Origin: Bolinopsis microptera | Taxonomy: Eukaryota > Ctenophora > Tentaculata > Lobata > Bolinopsidae | Reading direction: 5' to 3' | Assembly: GCF_026151205.1 (NCBI RefSeq) | Contig: NC_087074.1 | Coordinates: 8,349,726 to 8,413,725, forward strand | Length of the DNA stretch: 64,000 bases | In this document: positions 1 to 12,300 of the stretch, one piece after another | Position numbering within the stretch: the stretch's first letter is position 1 | Layout of the letters: each line of letters starts with the position of its first letter | Program-made: the position numbers and the translations under genes | The notes under the pieces: generated by a model | What the model was told of the DNA's origin: nothing | Seen by the model: only the letters and a program-made list of their open reading frames with translations | The model's database searches: none

Positions 1-205
1 CCATACTGTGAAAGAAGCTTTAACGGGAGCTTTAACAATGCTTAAAGCCAGCTTATTTTTTAATAAGTTGGTTGAATGGCGAGTAATTTTGTGTTTAAAT
101 GTAAAGTTTGCTTAAATAATTTGTACTAATATAGTAATATAATTGGTCGAAATTTCTATGTTTACTGTATGGTCAAAGTTCTTATGTGAATGACAAACAC
201 TGATA

Positions 206-373
206 CAGTGGCGTAACGAAGGGCCCCGCTGACCCCGCTGACCCCGCTGTAGTCGTTTGAATGTGGGACAATTTTGAAAAACTTAACTTCAGTACTATCA
301 AAACTTTTTTAAACAAATTTTAGAGAGGGGCGCTAAAAGGGGAGGGGCGCCAACATGCAACGTTTCGCCACTG
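206..373. mobile_element. Short hAT-like non-autonomous element (MITE)
   Basis: Terminal inverted repeats start CAGTGGCG on the left and end CGCCACTG on the right. The 8 bases outside each end (CACTGATA left, CGTTGATA right) match at 6 of 8 positions, which looks like an aged 8-bp target duplication as hAT elements make. It has no coding capacity. A relative with the same termini lies at 51568-51728, and part of its interior (TTTGAATGTGGGACAATTTT) recurs near 21226-21245. Confidence 0.6.
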
Positions 374-554
374 CGTTGATAACCAAAAGTGATTAAGAAA
401 CCTTAAAATCGTCATAACTGATTTCATAACAAAGAAATTATGGGATGTTAACATATGCCTTTTCTCAGGCAGCAGTATCTTTTGATATTGATTTTCCAAA
501 GTTGCAATAGCACATTATTTCTGTGTAACAATTTGAACCTGTAATAGGAAGGTC

Positions 555-2013
555 ATGACGTCTGAAACTTTGAAGAAGGAGCTGATATTCTACGGAAGTT
601 ATCACAGCGATGCTATCAACAAACTCATCCACGCTGTCTGTGTGCCCCTTCTTCTTTGGACAGGTGGGATATAATATATATATTGTAATACGGAATTCAC
701 TGTCAACCAAATTGTTCGAAGACAGAAAATCTGGTGTATATTTTATTGTAATAATTGTTTTTCAATCCTCTCTTCTCAGGTATGGCAATGTTGGCCCCTA
801 TCGACATAACGACAGTAACGGTCTCAGACTTCACTCTAGATATTACTGTATCTTATCTTGCTACTCTTATCTACATTCTCTACTACATCTACCTTTTCCC
901 TGCCGTCGGACTTATAACTTTACCTATACTCTCTGGAATGGTGAGTCAAATAGTTAGTTCCACAGAAAATTATTGTTGCTACTGGCTGTGCGGTCAACTT
1001 TTTTTACTGACATTATACCCTTCCTGTCTGATTTCATTATTGGTCATTTTATTGTTCATATTGATGGTAGGACTGAGCATTCCAACGCTGACATTAAGTC
1101 TCGCATTAGCTAATTTACGATGGACAACAAAGAGTATAGTAATAAAAGTCGGTTTATTACTGTACTTTCTGTTCATTCTGTGGAAATTGTTCCTAAAAAC
1201 ATTAATAATTAATATGGGATATTGACAATAAAAAACATGATCTGTTTTGTATAGTAATATTCTTACTTTGATTTAACCAAGGAGATAATATGACAAAGAT
1301 GAATAACCTTGTTGTACAGTATATGAAGCGTCCAAATCACGACTGAAAACTGATAGAATTGACAGTAAGTGACAAGAAAGATTTCACCACTTCACCAGGC
1401 ATACGGGGCACACGAGTATTGGAACGCTGACTGTGAGGATAAGTGGATGTGGCTTGTAGGGATTCACGTGGTCTCCTGGGTCGCTCAATTCGTTGGTAAT
1501 ACTCATATCTCACTTTATTTGTCCGAATTTGGTCGCCTTTGCAGCTATTTGCAGTTGCCTTCAAATCTTTTCGGTGGCAAAATCAGGATTTTTAGGATAT
1601 ATATAAATATGGCCCACTGTTTAACCCAGTAGCACTAAATAAACATCTTCAGGGCACGGAAAGTTTGAAGGTAGACGTCCAGCTCTCTTCGACAGCCTTC
1701 TCCAGGCCTTTCTCACTGCTCCTTTCTTTGTTTTCTTCGAGTACTGCTTCTTCTTCGGACTCTTCCAAGATCTCCACCATGAAGTAAGGAATATTACATG
1801 CTCGCAATCTGTTTGATTTTGGAGCCACTGCTACATTTAATAGTAACTATTGAAGTAAGCCATAATGGTTAACCTCAGTTATGGGTATAACATGTGGCAA
1901 ACGTGTGCGAAATCAAACACGTTTCTGTTTAATATTGAAAACCCCTAAAGTAATAATCGTTATTTCAGGTTCAGAGAGAAGTTTTCAAGAATCATCAACG
2001 CAAAGACAAATAG
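555..2013 (+). CDS. Mpo1-like (DUF962/YGL010w) membrane protein, five exons, complete
   Basis: Exons 555-663, 780-940, 1399-1495, 1653-1783 and 1969-2013 join in phase to a 180-residue protein. The family includes yeast Mpo1, an Fe(II)-dependent dioxygenase of 2-hydroxy fatty acid alpha-oxidation in the ER; the role here is inferred by family. The N-terminal FYGSYHSDAINKLIH carries the family's spaced His-Asn-His (H17, N22, H26), and exons 3-4 give IHVVSWVAQF followed by GHGKFEGRRPAL with two more conserved histidines. Hydrophobic helices lie in exons 1-2, exon 3 and exon 4 (APFFVFFEYCFFFGLF). The ATG at 555 opens exon 1 directly at the domain start. Length is typical (yeast about 174). All introns are GT-AG and short. 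Vertebrates generally lack this family. Confidence 0.88.
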
Positions 2014-2835
2014 ATAGAGGAATACCCTTCAGAAGCTTCTGAAGATTTCCCGGGGCTGACATGCAGCAACTGAAGTCCTGAAATGACATCTTTGGATCTG
2101 GTTCTAATTATCACATGTGGATTATGTGTAGAGTCCCTAGACTAGATTATAGTTGGGGCATAGTTATAGGAGTAGATGCTAGATCATTTTATCAGATATC
2201 TTAAACATTTTCAATTGTGCTCTAAACTTTTTTTAACAACTATTATTACAATTTATTGCGGAAGTCGAGATGAGAACTCGCGTATAACTTTGGGGATTTG
2301 TAACTATATTTTACTCGATATTAAAATTACCGCCTATGATATCTTCGGCTAACAACTTGTTGGTCAAATTTTGGTATGGTGAAAGTGTTAAAAACCTGCC
2401 AACTTATTTAGCCAATTTTTACTCTAATTTTGCATGCCTTGATAGCCCTAATAGCCCTCAGTTGTTTGATTTTATGTTTTATGATTTTTAGTTTTACTAA
2501 TATATAACGCCTGTTTGTATGATTTCTTAACTATTCTAGCTGGAATTAAAATTTTATGTACAAATTTGTAATGTCACTCATTTATGTAGAATTATATGAT
2601 TGAACGTATACTGTTGTTTTTACTTCAAAACTCTTGATTATTCGTTGAGCAATTCAACCGTGCCATATTTGAAAACTGTCCCAACATGATATTGAATATT
2701 GATAAAGGTATTTTATCAGGAATTTGAGATCTAAGAACTGCAGACAAATTTCCTGATCAATTGCTAAATGAAATTTGAATGAGACAGTTATTAATTTAAA
2801 TTAATTACTGACAACATGAATTATTTAACTATAGG
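2014..2835. other. Intergenic, AT-rich, no gene seen
   Basis: This is the downstream flank of the Mpo1-like gene and the upstream flank of the AP-4 sigma gene on the same strand. I see no coding exon or repeat. A pyrimidine-poor acceptor-like AACTATAG sits just before the next start codon. Confidence 0.5.
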
Positions 2836-3513
2836 ATGATAGAGTTTCTGTTAGTTTGCAACAAGACGGGTGCAGTGCGAGTGTCCAGGAGTTACACTAC
2901 TCGCCCCCTACCTGACCCTAGGTCCATTCTTCACGACTGCTTGAAACGAAACAGCCCCAGCCAGGTCGGTTTAACAAAGTTTTTATGCAAGTTTTATAAA
3001 GTCTCAGTAGATATACGAAACATTTCACTATTTCAAGATTGCTATTCAGTTAAAGAATGATGAACTTAAATCTGAATATAATTTCAGTGCCCCCACTTCT
3101 TGACAATGGATGGGAGTGAAGAAGTGAGGATAATATTCAGACAGTACGCGTCCTTGTTTTTCGTACTCGGAGTCTCCCCTGATGACAATGTCATGGCTCA
3201 CTTTGCCTTTATTCACAACCTTGTTGAAACTCTCAACTCATACTTTAGGTAAACTATCCTAATATATGTATCATCTAAATGAACATTTTATTGGTCCTGT
3301 GTAAAGTAATGATGGGCATTTCCAAGTCCCAATTTACATTTAATTAATTAATATTTCAGCAACGTATGTGAACTGGATCTGATGCACAATGTGGACCGAG
3401 CTCACATGATTCTAGACGAGATAGTTGTTAACGGTTTTGTAACAGAGTCTAACAGATCACGGGTACTGGCCCCCATTGCTATCCTCGACAAAACTGTTGA
3501 TAAAGTCAGCTGA
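2836..3513 (+). CDS. AP4S1: AP-4 adaptor complex sigma-1 subunit, three exons, complete
   Basis: Exons 2836-2964, 3088-3248 and 3360-3513 join in frame to 147 residues, against about 144 in human AP4S1. The product is the small sigma chain of an AP complex, which binds dileucine cargo signals; AP-4 works at the trans-Golgi network. It is one clathrin-adaptor small-chain (longin-like) domain: start [20 protein letters not shown], middle [15 protein letters not shown], then [20 protein letters not shown]. The C-terminal [19 protein letters not shown] followed by [10 protein letters not shown] matches AP-4 sigma rather than AP-1, AP-2 or AP-3 sigma. The insert between exons 1 and 2 is short relative to AP-2 sigma. 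An acceptor-like AG ends one base before the ATG, so a 5'-UTR intron or trans-splice site is possible. Confidence 0.9.
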
Positions 3514-5985
3514 TAAATTGAGCTGGATAGGTCAGTTTGAGTGAGATTGTAGACATCGTGATTTAACTTCATTTGATTACCCACCAACGATGTTGGAGAC
3601 ATTTTGATGCTGTGCACGGTTTGTCAATGCACGAAATCGCATATTCAAAATCAATATGTCCTAATTTTGTCGAGCTCCCATCTTCTCCGTTTCATTGCTT
3701 AATGCTCCGCTTATTTGCATGATTTCTCCGTGATTTGTGCATCCAATTTTATAATTACCTGATGAGTGATGAACTATAAAGAAATATATAGCTTTAGCTA
3801 TTACAGTTTACTTTTAGACAGAAGTTCGACAATTATTTACAAACAAAACACTGATTTCATTTCAACAATAAATTTATATATCGTAACTGTGACGAACATG
3901 CACTTGAGATAGGACCGGTGTTGCACCAGACTAGACTTTACAACCGCGGTATATAATTACAGTTACTGTAGACCACAAAGACTCTTTAGCTGCAACACCT
4001 CTGTCCACGGTAAATTGAATAGGGCGATCATCAATCAATAACTGAGAAAATGTATTACATGTTGGCATAATGGTCCAATCTTTCTAAGATGGTTTCAAGC
4101 GAAATCGCTTCAACTTCAATCATGTAACATTAATTTAAATTTCTTTTCAGGCGCTAAGTAGTAAGTACTGCAGTGAACCGCAATTGCATTGTTATGAAGC
4201 TCGTTGAAGACGATCAACACAAGTTATTATAAAACTTCTAGAACACCAGTCGCGTATCAACTTTATGTTTCAAGAACGATTTTCAAAGAACACGCGTCTG
4301 GCCCTTATATCATCAAGAGAGGACACTTTGGTATATAGCTTGTCAGAATTGGTGAAGATTGTTTTGGTTATGCAATGCGAAAAATAGAATAAACATACTG
4401 GTTTCCAAAGAGGAGCTTTCATTCGATTGTGGAAATGTGTCATGTTAACAGCTGTGCTGTGTTGTAATTGTTATTATTCAGTTTGAACATTGATCAAGGT
4501 CCGACCCTTGATCTCCAAGAGCTAGATGTTTCATTTGTTTCCGACGGTCAGCGATTAATGATCGAGTAGATCTGATATCGATATGAATATCACTCGATCT
4601 GAAACCTGAATGTGATTTAAACTGAAAATTAAAATGAAAGTGAAAAGAAATGCTTTAAGAATTTAATCGATCCAAAAATCTCACCCGAAATGACGAGGAG
4701 ATAATCTGTGCACTGTGCAGCTAACCTAGAAGTAGAACACCTAGAAGTCCAGGTCGGATGTCCGCGACTACTCGGTGTGGTGAGATTCAATTTACAATTA
4801 CTTTTGTGCATGTTGCAGTTGCACTCCGCAATTGCATGTTGCTCAATTGTCACACCTGAGTATATTAGTATATTAACAGGTGTATAATAATTATAATACT
4901 CCTCCTCCTCGCTAGTCACTAGTTACACCAGCCGACCACACACTAGTTCTATTGATTTTATTGACATGTTTTTCACCGGCTCAAGGCGGATTTGGCCACC
5001 CCAGCTAAGAGATTTCTTGTTAATTTGCGGCCACAAGATTTGCTTCAATCTGATTGGGGGGTTGTTTACGACAACGGTGTACATGTCAGATGCTATTTAG
5101 TTTAAATTTGACATATTTTTCTCTTTAACTTTGTTTTAAAAATGAACCGCCTTTTTAAAACATAGTTAGTCTATTCATGAGACGTCTTACAGATAGGACA
5201 TGCTTGAAATGATCCAACATTTCATTAACTTCTGAAATGTTAACTTCTGTATGCGCACTGCACTCACTACGTGTTCGAGACTTGTAGCTCCGTTCTTGTG
5301 AAGTTTTAAGACGCCTGCATTTGAAGTCAATATCACATTTTCGTATCATAATCACAGTACATGTCTTAGTTTCTTTTCCATTTGTAAACTTAGTATCGTT
5401 CCGTGGATGTCGCCGTAAATGATCCATTTGTTTTATATATGGGCCACACTGTAGCTCGAAAACCGGTTTTAAACTGTGTTTAGTTTTTTATATAAGTCTG
5501 ATTTAAGTCCGTTTTATCAAAGCAATTTCTCGCTTGTTTATACTTCGGCTTTTGAATAAAATATTTTGTACATAATTGCATATTATCTGCGATCATTGAA
5601 TTAATTTTGTAGCAAGAAGCAATGATAGCTCATCGTCATGGATAATATTAATACATCATTGTCATACGTTATTTAACTGCAGCGCCGTGTCACCGATTAT
5701 GCTTGATTGATATTCGCTGGTGTTTTAAATTTGCAGAAGCCTTAAACCTAAATAATCCTTATAGTCGATTCATTCAAAAGTCAACGTTTTCGACCACAAC
5801 GTATTATTTTGTTCACCACTTATGCTTATTGATTGTTGCATGATAAATGATAATGCTTTTGATAAACGGTAGATTCCCACTCAACTCCACCATTTCTGTC
5901 GTATGTTCATTTTAGTGTATTCCTGTAACTCTCATTACTATTATTAGCTTCTTCAATTTGTGTACTTAAGTAAACCACGTACAGT
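3514..5985. other. 2.5 kb without a recognised gene
   Basis: This is AT-rich sequence downstream of the AP-4 sigma gene. Short open frames on the minus strand (4629-4919, 5155-5427) resemble no family I know and lack supporting splice structure. No clear repeat was found until the minisatellite begins. Confidence 0.5.
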
Positions 5986-8900
5986 TCTTATAACCGTACT
6001 ACTGACTCTTATAACCGTACTACTGACTCTTATAACCGTACTACTGACTCTTATAACCGTACTACTGACTCTTATAACCGTACTACTGACTCCTATAACC
6101 GTACTACTGACTCTTATAACCGTACTACTGACTCTTATAACCGTACTACTGACTCTTATAACCGTACTACTGACTCTTATAACCGTACTACTGACTCTTA
6201 TAACCGTACTACTGACTCTTATAACCGTACTACTGACTCTTATAACCGTACTACTGACTCTTATAACCATACTACTGACTCTATAACCGTACTACTGACT
6301 CTTATAACCGTACTACTGACTCTTATAACCGTACTACTGACTCTTATAACCGTACTACTGACTCTTATAACCGTACTACTGACTCTTATAACCGTACTAC
6401 TGACTCTTATAACCGTACTACTGACTCTTATAACCGTACTACTGACTCTTATAACCGTACTACTGACTCTTATAACCGTACTACTGACTCTTATAACCGT
6501 ACTACTGACTCTTATAACCGTACTACTGACTCTTATAACCGTACTACTGACTCTTATAACCGTACTACTGACTCCTATAACCGTACTACTGACTCTTATA
6601 ACCGTACTACTGACTCTATAACCGTACTACTGACTCTTATAACCGTACTACTGACTCTTATAACCGTACTACTGACTCCTATAACCGTACTACTGACTCT
6701 TATAACCGTACTACTGACTCTTATAACCGTACTACTGACTCTTATAACCGTACTACTGACTCTTATAACCGTACTACTGACTCTTATAACCGTACTACTG
6801 ACTCTTATAACCGTACTACTGACTCCTATAACCGTACTACTGACTCTTATAACCGTACTACTGACTCTTATAAACGTACTACTGACTCTTATAACCGTAC
6901 TACTGACTCTTATAACCGTACTACTGACTCTTATAACCGTACTACTGACTCTTATAACCGTACTACTGACTCTTATAACCGTACTACTGACTCTTATAAC
7001 CGTACTACTGACTCTTATAACCGTACTACTGACTCTTATAACCGTACTACTGACTCTTATAACCATACTACTGACTCCTATAACCGTACTACTGACTCTT
7101 ATAACCGTACTACTGACTCTTATAACCGTACTACTGACTCTTATAACCGTACTACTGACTCTTATAACCGTACTACTGACTCTTATAACCGTACTACTGA
7201 CTCTTATAACCGTACTACTGACTCTTATAACCGTACTACTGACTCCTATAACCGTACTACTGACTCTTATAACCGTACTACTGACTCTTATAACCGTACT
7301 ACTGACTCTTATAACCATACTACTGACTCTTATAACCGTACTACTGACTCCTATAACCGTACTACTGACTCTTATAACCGTACTACTGACTCCTATAACC
7401 GTACTACTGACTCTTATAACCGTACTACTGACTCTTATAACCGTACTACTGACTCTTATAACCGTACTACTGACTCTTATAACCGTACTACTGACTCCTA
7501 TAACCGTACTACTGACTCTTATAACCGTACTACTGACTCTTATAACCGTACTACTGACTCTTATAACCGTACTACTGACTCTTATAACCGTACTACTGAC
7601 TCTTATAACCGTACTACTGACTCTTATAACCGTACTACTGACTCTTATAACCGTACTACTGACTCTTATAACCGTACTACTGACTCTTATAACCGTACTA
7701 CTGACTCTTATAACCGTACTACTGACTCTTATAACCGTACTACTGACTCTTATAACCGTACTACTGACTCTTATAACCGTACTACTGACTCTTATAACCG
7801 TACTACTGACTCTTATAACCGTACTACTGACTCTTATAACCGTACTACTGACTCTTATAACCGTACTACTGACTCTTATAACCGTACTACTGACTCTTAT
7901 AACCGTACTACTGACTCTTATAACCGTACTACTGACTCTTATAACCGTACTACTGACTCTTATAACCGTACTACTGACTCTTATAACCGTACTACTGACT
8001 CTTATAACCGTACTACTGACTCTTATAACCGTACTACTGACTCTTATAACCGTACTACTGACTCTTATAACCGTACTACTGACTCTTATAACCGTACTAC
8101 TGACTCTTATAACCGTACTACTGACTCTTATAACCGTACTACTGACTCTTATAACCGTACTACTGACTCTTATAACCGTACTACTGACTCTTATAACCGT
8201 ACTACTGACTCTTATAACCGTACTACTGACTCTTATAACCGTACTACTGACTCTTATAACCGTACTACTGACTCTTATAACCGTACTACTGACTCTTATA
8301 ACCGTACTACTGACTCTTATAACCGTACTACTGACTCTTATAACCGTACTACTGACTCTTATAACCGTACTACTGACTCTTATAACCGTACTACTGACTC
8401 TTATAACCGTACTACTGACTCTTATAACCGTACTACTGACTCTATAACCGTACTACTGACTCTTATAACCGTACTACTGACTCTTATAACCGTACTACTG
8501 ACTCTTATAACCGTACTACTGACTCTTATAACCGTACTACTGACTCTTATAACCGTACTACTGACTCTTATAACCGTACTACTGACTCTTATAACCGTAC
8601 TACTGACTCTTATAACCGTACTACTGACTCTTATAACCGTACTACTGACTCTTATAACCGTACTACTGACTCTTATAACCGTACTACTGACTCTTATAAC
8701 CGTACTACTGACTCTTATAACCGTACTACTGACTCTTATAACCGTACTACTGACTCTTATAACCGTACTACTGACTCTTATAACCGTACTACTGACTCTT
8801 ATAACCGTACTACTGACTCTTATAACCGTACTACTGACTCTTATAACCGTACTACTGACTCTTATAACCGTACTACTGACTCTTATAACCGTACTACTGA

Positions 8901-9153
8901 CTCTTATAACCGTACTACTGACTCTTATAACCGTACTACTGACTCTTATAACCGTACTACTGACTCTTATAACCGTACTACTGACTCTTATAACCGTACT
9001 ACTGACTCTTATAACCGTACTACTGACTCTTATAACCGTACTACTGACTCTTATAACCGTACTACTGACTCTTATAACCGTACTACTGACTCTTATAACC
9101 GTACTACTGACTCTTATAACCGTACTACTGACTCTTATAACCATACTACTGAC
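5986..9153. repeat. Minisatellite, about 150 copies of a 21-bp unit
   Basis: The unit reads TTATAACCGTACTACTGAC followed by TC and repeats with almost no interruption for 3,168 bp. Variants include a T-to-C change giving CTCCTATAACC at nine places, all at or before about 7500, an ACCAT variant (near 6266, 7064, 7316 and 9142), one AAACGT near 6874, and three 20-bp units lacking a T (near 6280, 6616 and 8441). The right half (7500-9153) is nearly uniform. As 21 is seven codons and the unit has no stop in some frames, long artefactual open frames of (TVIRVSS)n and similar arise on both strands. Confidence 0.98.
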
Positions 9154-9365
9154 GATTAACTTGCATTCGTGGAAGGGGTGTAAACTTGACGATCCCATTC
9201 TCAAATGCATTCTTCTATAATCTGAAAAAATACGTCCCGAGTGTGTTGTGTATGCACTATGCATTTTAGTTATTACCGTACCCTAACTCTGTTTATATCT
9301 GAAAACGAAATTGAACACCTCCATTCTGTCAGTATTATGTGAAAGTGGTGTGTCTGATATTTGAG

Positions 9366-12300
9366 ATGTTTCAGGCGATGGTACAGACCAGATACTCCGT
9401 TCCGGCCTTCACTGAGCCTACTCTGTCGGGAGATAATGGAAATGGGCCTCCTTTTAAACTCGAAGACTTGGAAAAGGTCAAGATGTACCCCGAGCTCAAA
9501 CATTACAGGTCAGATACGATCTCAATCTGCTTGAGTATTTCTGTTTTTGTGAATCACACGTTTTATCTTAACCGTGCACTGACACGTGTTCTGTAGCATT
9601 TCTAAAGAACTTTTAGATTGAAATTTAATGGAAACAGTTTGATGTCTTCCACATCCTCTGAAACAATATTTTTTCTCCCAACATCACTTTAAATTTGATA
9701 ACTTAGCAAATCATAACCTGTGCCACTGCCAACAATAAAATGAAACAAAGTCTGCAGCAATTTTGTACAGTAAAATAGAACCACTTGCACTAGTTAACAA
9801 GACCTACTCGTTTGTGACAGTTGGTGTCAGCTAGCATGTGGTAGCATGTTATTATTATTATTAAGCGTAGGCTTTCCGTCTCTGTTTAAATTCTATTGTT
9901 GAGTTTTAAATATTTGGAGCGCTTTAAAGTGGCTTTTAAACCGAGCTGACTTGAGGACATGAACTTCGCCGGATTAGTACTCAGTAGGTATTGTCCTTAT
10001 TGCTTATACTCTAGCACCGCTGCATAGCACGAGAGATCTTAATGTTTGGACATTGGATCTGAAGAGTCAGAGTACAGGGGTAGTTACTTGATCAGTAAAC
10101 AAACATTCTCCATGACATGCTTTTCTGAACGGTGTACGTTTTGGACCTCCTCCATGCAGTACCTGGCACAATGGTAACAATAAAAGAAAATCCCATAATT
10201 TATAAACAGGTGAACTGTTAAATGCTCTACAGTCTACAGCGCCATGTCTATATAACGTTGAGTATTGACCGCTATTCTACAAGAGATTGTAACCAGCATG
10301 TAGGCGGACTACTGGTCCGGAATGTCCCAACAATTACATGACGCATGTAGATTGTAGATGAGATGGCCAGATGCCACCTGTGCCTGTCAATTCAGCAACA
10401 TAACCAACATGAAATTCGTAGCCATTCCCATTAGTACTGTCCACGAAAATCCCGGCAATGTCGACAAATCTATATCGATTCTAGCTTCAGATTGTATAAT
10501 ATAATAAAGAATATTATATTGATAAAGAATTGTTTCTGCAGATTAGAAGAAAGCTACAAAGTTAGCCAAGATACGAGGAAAATATCTATACCACTCCGCA
10601 CAACGGAAGGAATCAGGCCATTCAGTCCTGGTCGCCTCAGTGACATGGCCAGACCAGTTACAGCACCTGTTGGACCTGTCCGGCCTATCGACTTGTACAG
10701 ATCACGACACGAATTCCAGGATAGAGATTCTGAAGGAAAACCTCGCCAAATTGACTTGAGGTATAGCATATTTGAATTATATTCCGTTGGATGCGTGCGT
10801 TTAATTTTGAAATTAGGTTTAAAGATATCAACATCAATCATGCTACTAGCATGATTGTGTTATCTTTAAACCAAATTCCAAAACGCGCTGCTAGCTTTTA
10901 ACTCTACCTACTGCTTCTGTTTAACATCTATTTTATTTCAAATAGCAGCGTACGGTTATTTAGTCTCATCGATACTGATTTGAATTGATAACTGCGTCTG
11001 CTTGACTACTAAAATGCAACTTTTAAGGAAACACTACTTCAAAATATTTTGACCTGGTACACTCTAACTTACGTAATGTATACTCCTAAGGTTGTCCATG
11101 GCCAGGGAGACGTTCAAGCCCCGCCTCCCCCCAGAGCCTACTCATGTGTGTCGTAGTGACTTCCCTGAGGGCATCTGCGGTAAACCCCAAAACATTATCA
11201 TCAGATCTTTAGAGAAACGGGCCAAAAGGGAGTCCCTCAACTATTCAACGGTGAGTTCCACTTTCATTAATTGTTCTTTCTATTTCTCATTGGCCTACTG
11301 GGTTGATCAGTAACAACGAACTGTAGGGCTGTGAAACGAACAACTTGTCTAATTGCTAATAGAGATAATAAACTGGACCTTGTCTGGTCATGTGGTACGA
11401 TCAGATGAATTCTCATGCGATTTTAACTCAGTGAACATATCCCCAGACCCAACGGAAGATAAACCTCGATAGCAAGGAGTGTAGTATTAACTACCCAATA
11501 CCGCTGAAAATATTCGGAAATTGCAAACCTATCGTACTCAGGACTTGGGAAAGGGTAAGTAAGATTTACTTTATTTCGAATTTTATCTTCCGGTATCTTT
11601 TGTGCGATATTTAGGTACTGACATGGACTCAAATGGCGATGAATCTCTTTGGAACCATTCCCAAAATCATGAATCTATAAAGCTATAATGAGCATTTCAA
11701 AGTCTACAGCTTACTGTAGACTTTGAGCCATGCACAGCAATCAATACAATGTGCAAAAAAGCTTTGAAATAACAACATAATTAATACTACAAACTCAAAT
11801 TACAAATAAGAACTAACCGTAGTCAATTAGGATCAAGGATTAGTCAAGGATACAAGATTAAAAAAGAATACCCATTAATTAGAAGAATCTGCAAATATCA
11901 TGTTGTTAGAAGGGGCACGTGAGAAGTGGGTGGTCGACCTACTTGGTAATCAGTCAATCAATCGGTTAAAATAGTAACGCAATTTTCAATTCGTTCGTGG
12001 TCTCGTCAATTAACGAGAATAGGATATCTGTCTCTTGTACCGTGGGGAATCAGTCAGGAACCTTCAAGGATGCATTCCCTGCTCCCATTTAGTTCCGAAA
12101 AGTGTCTCCTCCCAACGCAGCTTGATAAATTTCGCAACTTTACCTTCAAGAACTCTCTGAAACTCCTCTCCAGAAAACAGTAAATTATAATTGAGATAAC
12201 GTTTATGTTCCTGAGGTATTTAACAGCGTGCAGCAGAGGGGGACTGTAGTCAGAATGTCTTGTCACATTGACAGTGAACCAGGGAAGGAATGAGAGAAGG

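Noticed and set aside
8422-9264. A 280-codon minus-strand open frame ending in (TVIRVSS)n, with an ATG in unique sequence, and similar frames at 5953-7318
   Set aside because: They are products of a 21-bp repeat that stays open in several frames on both strands. No splice or family evidence supports a protein.
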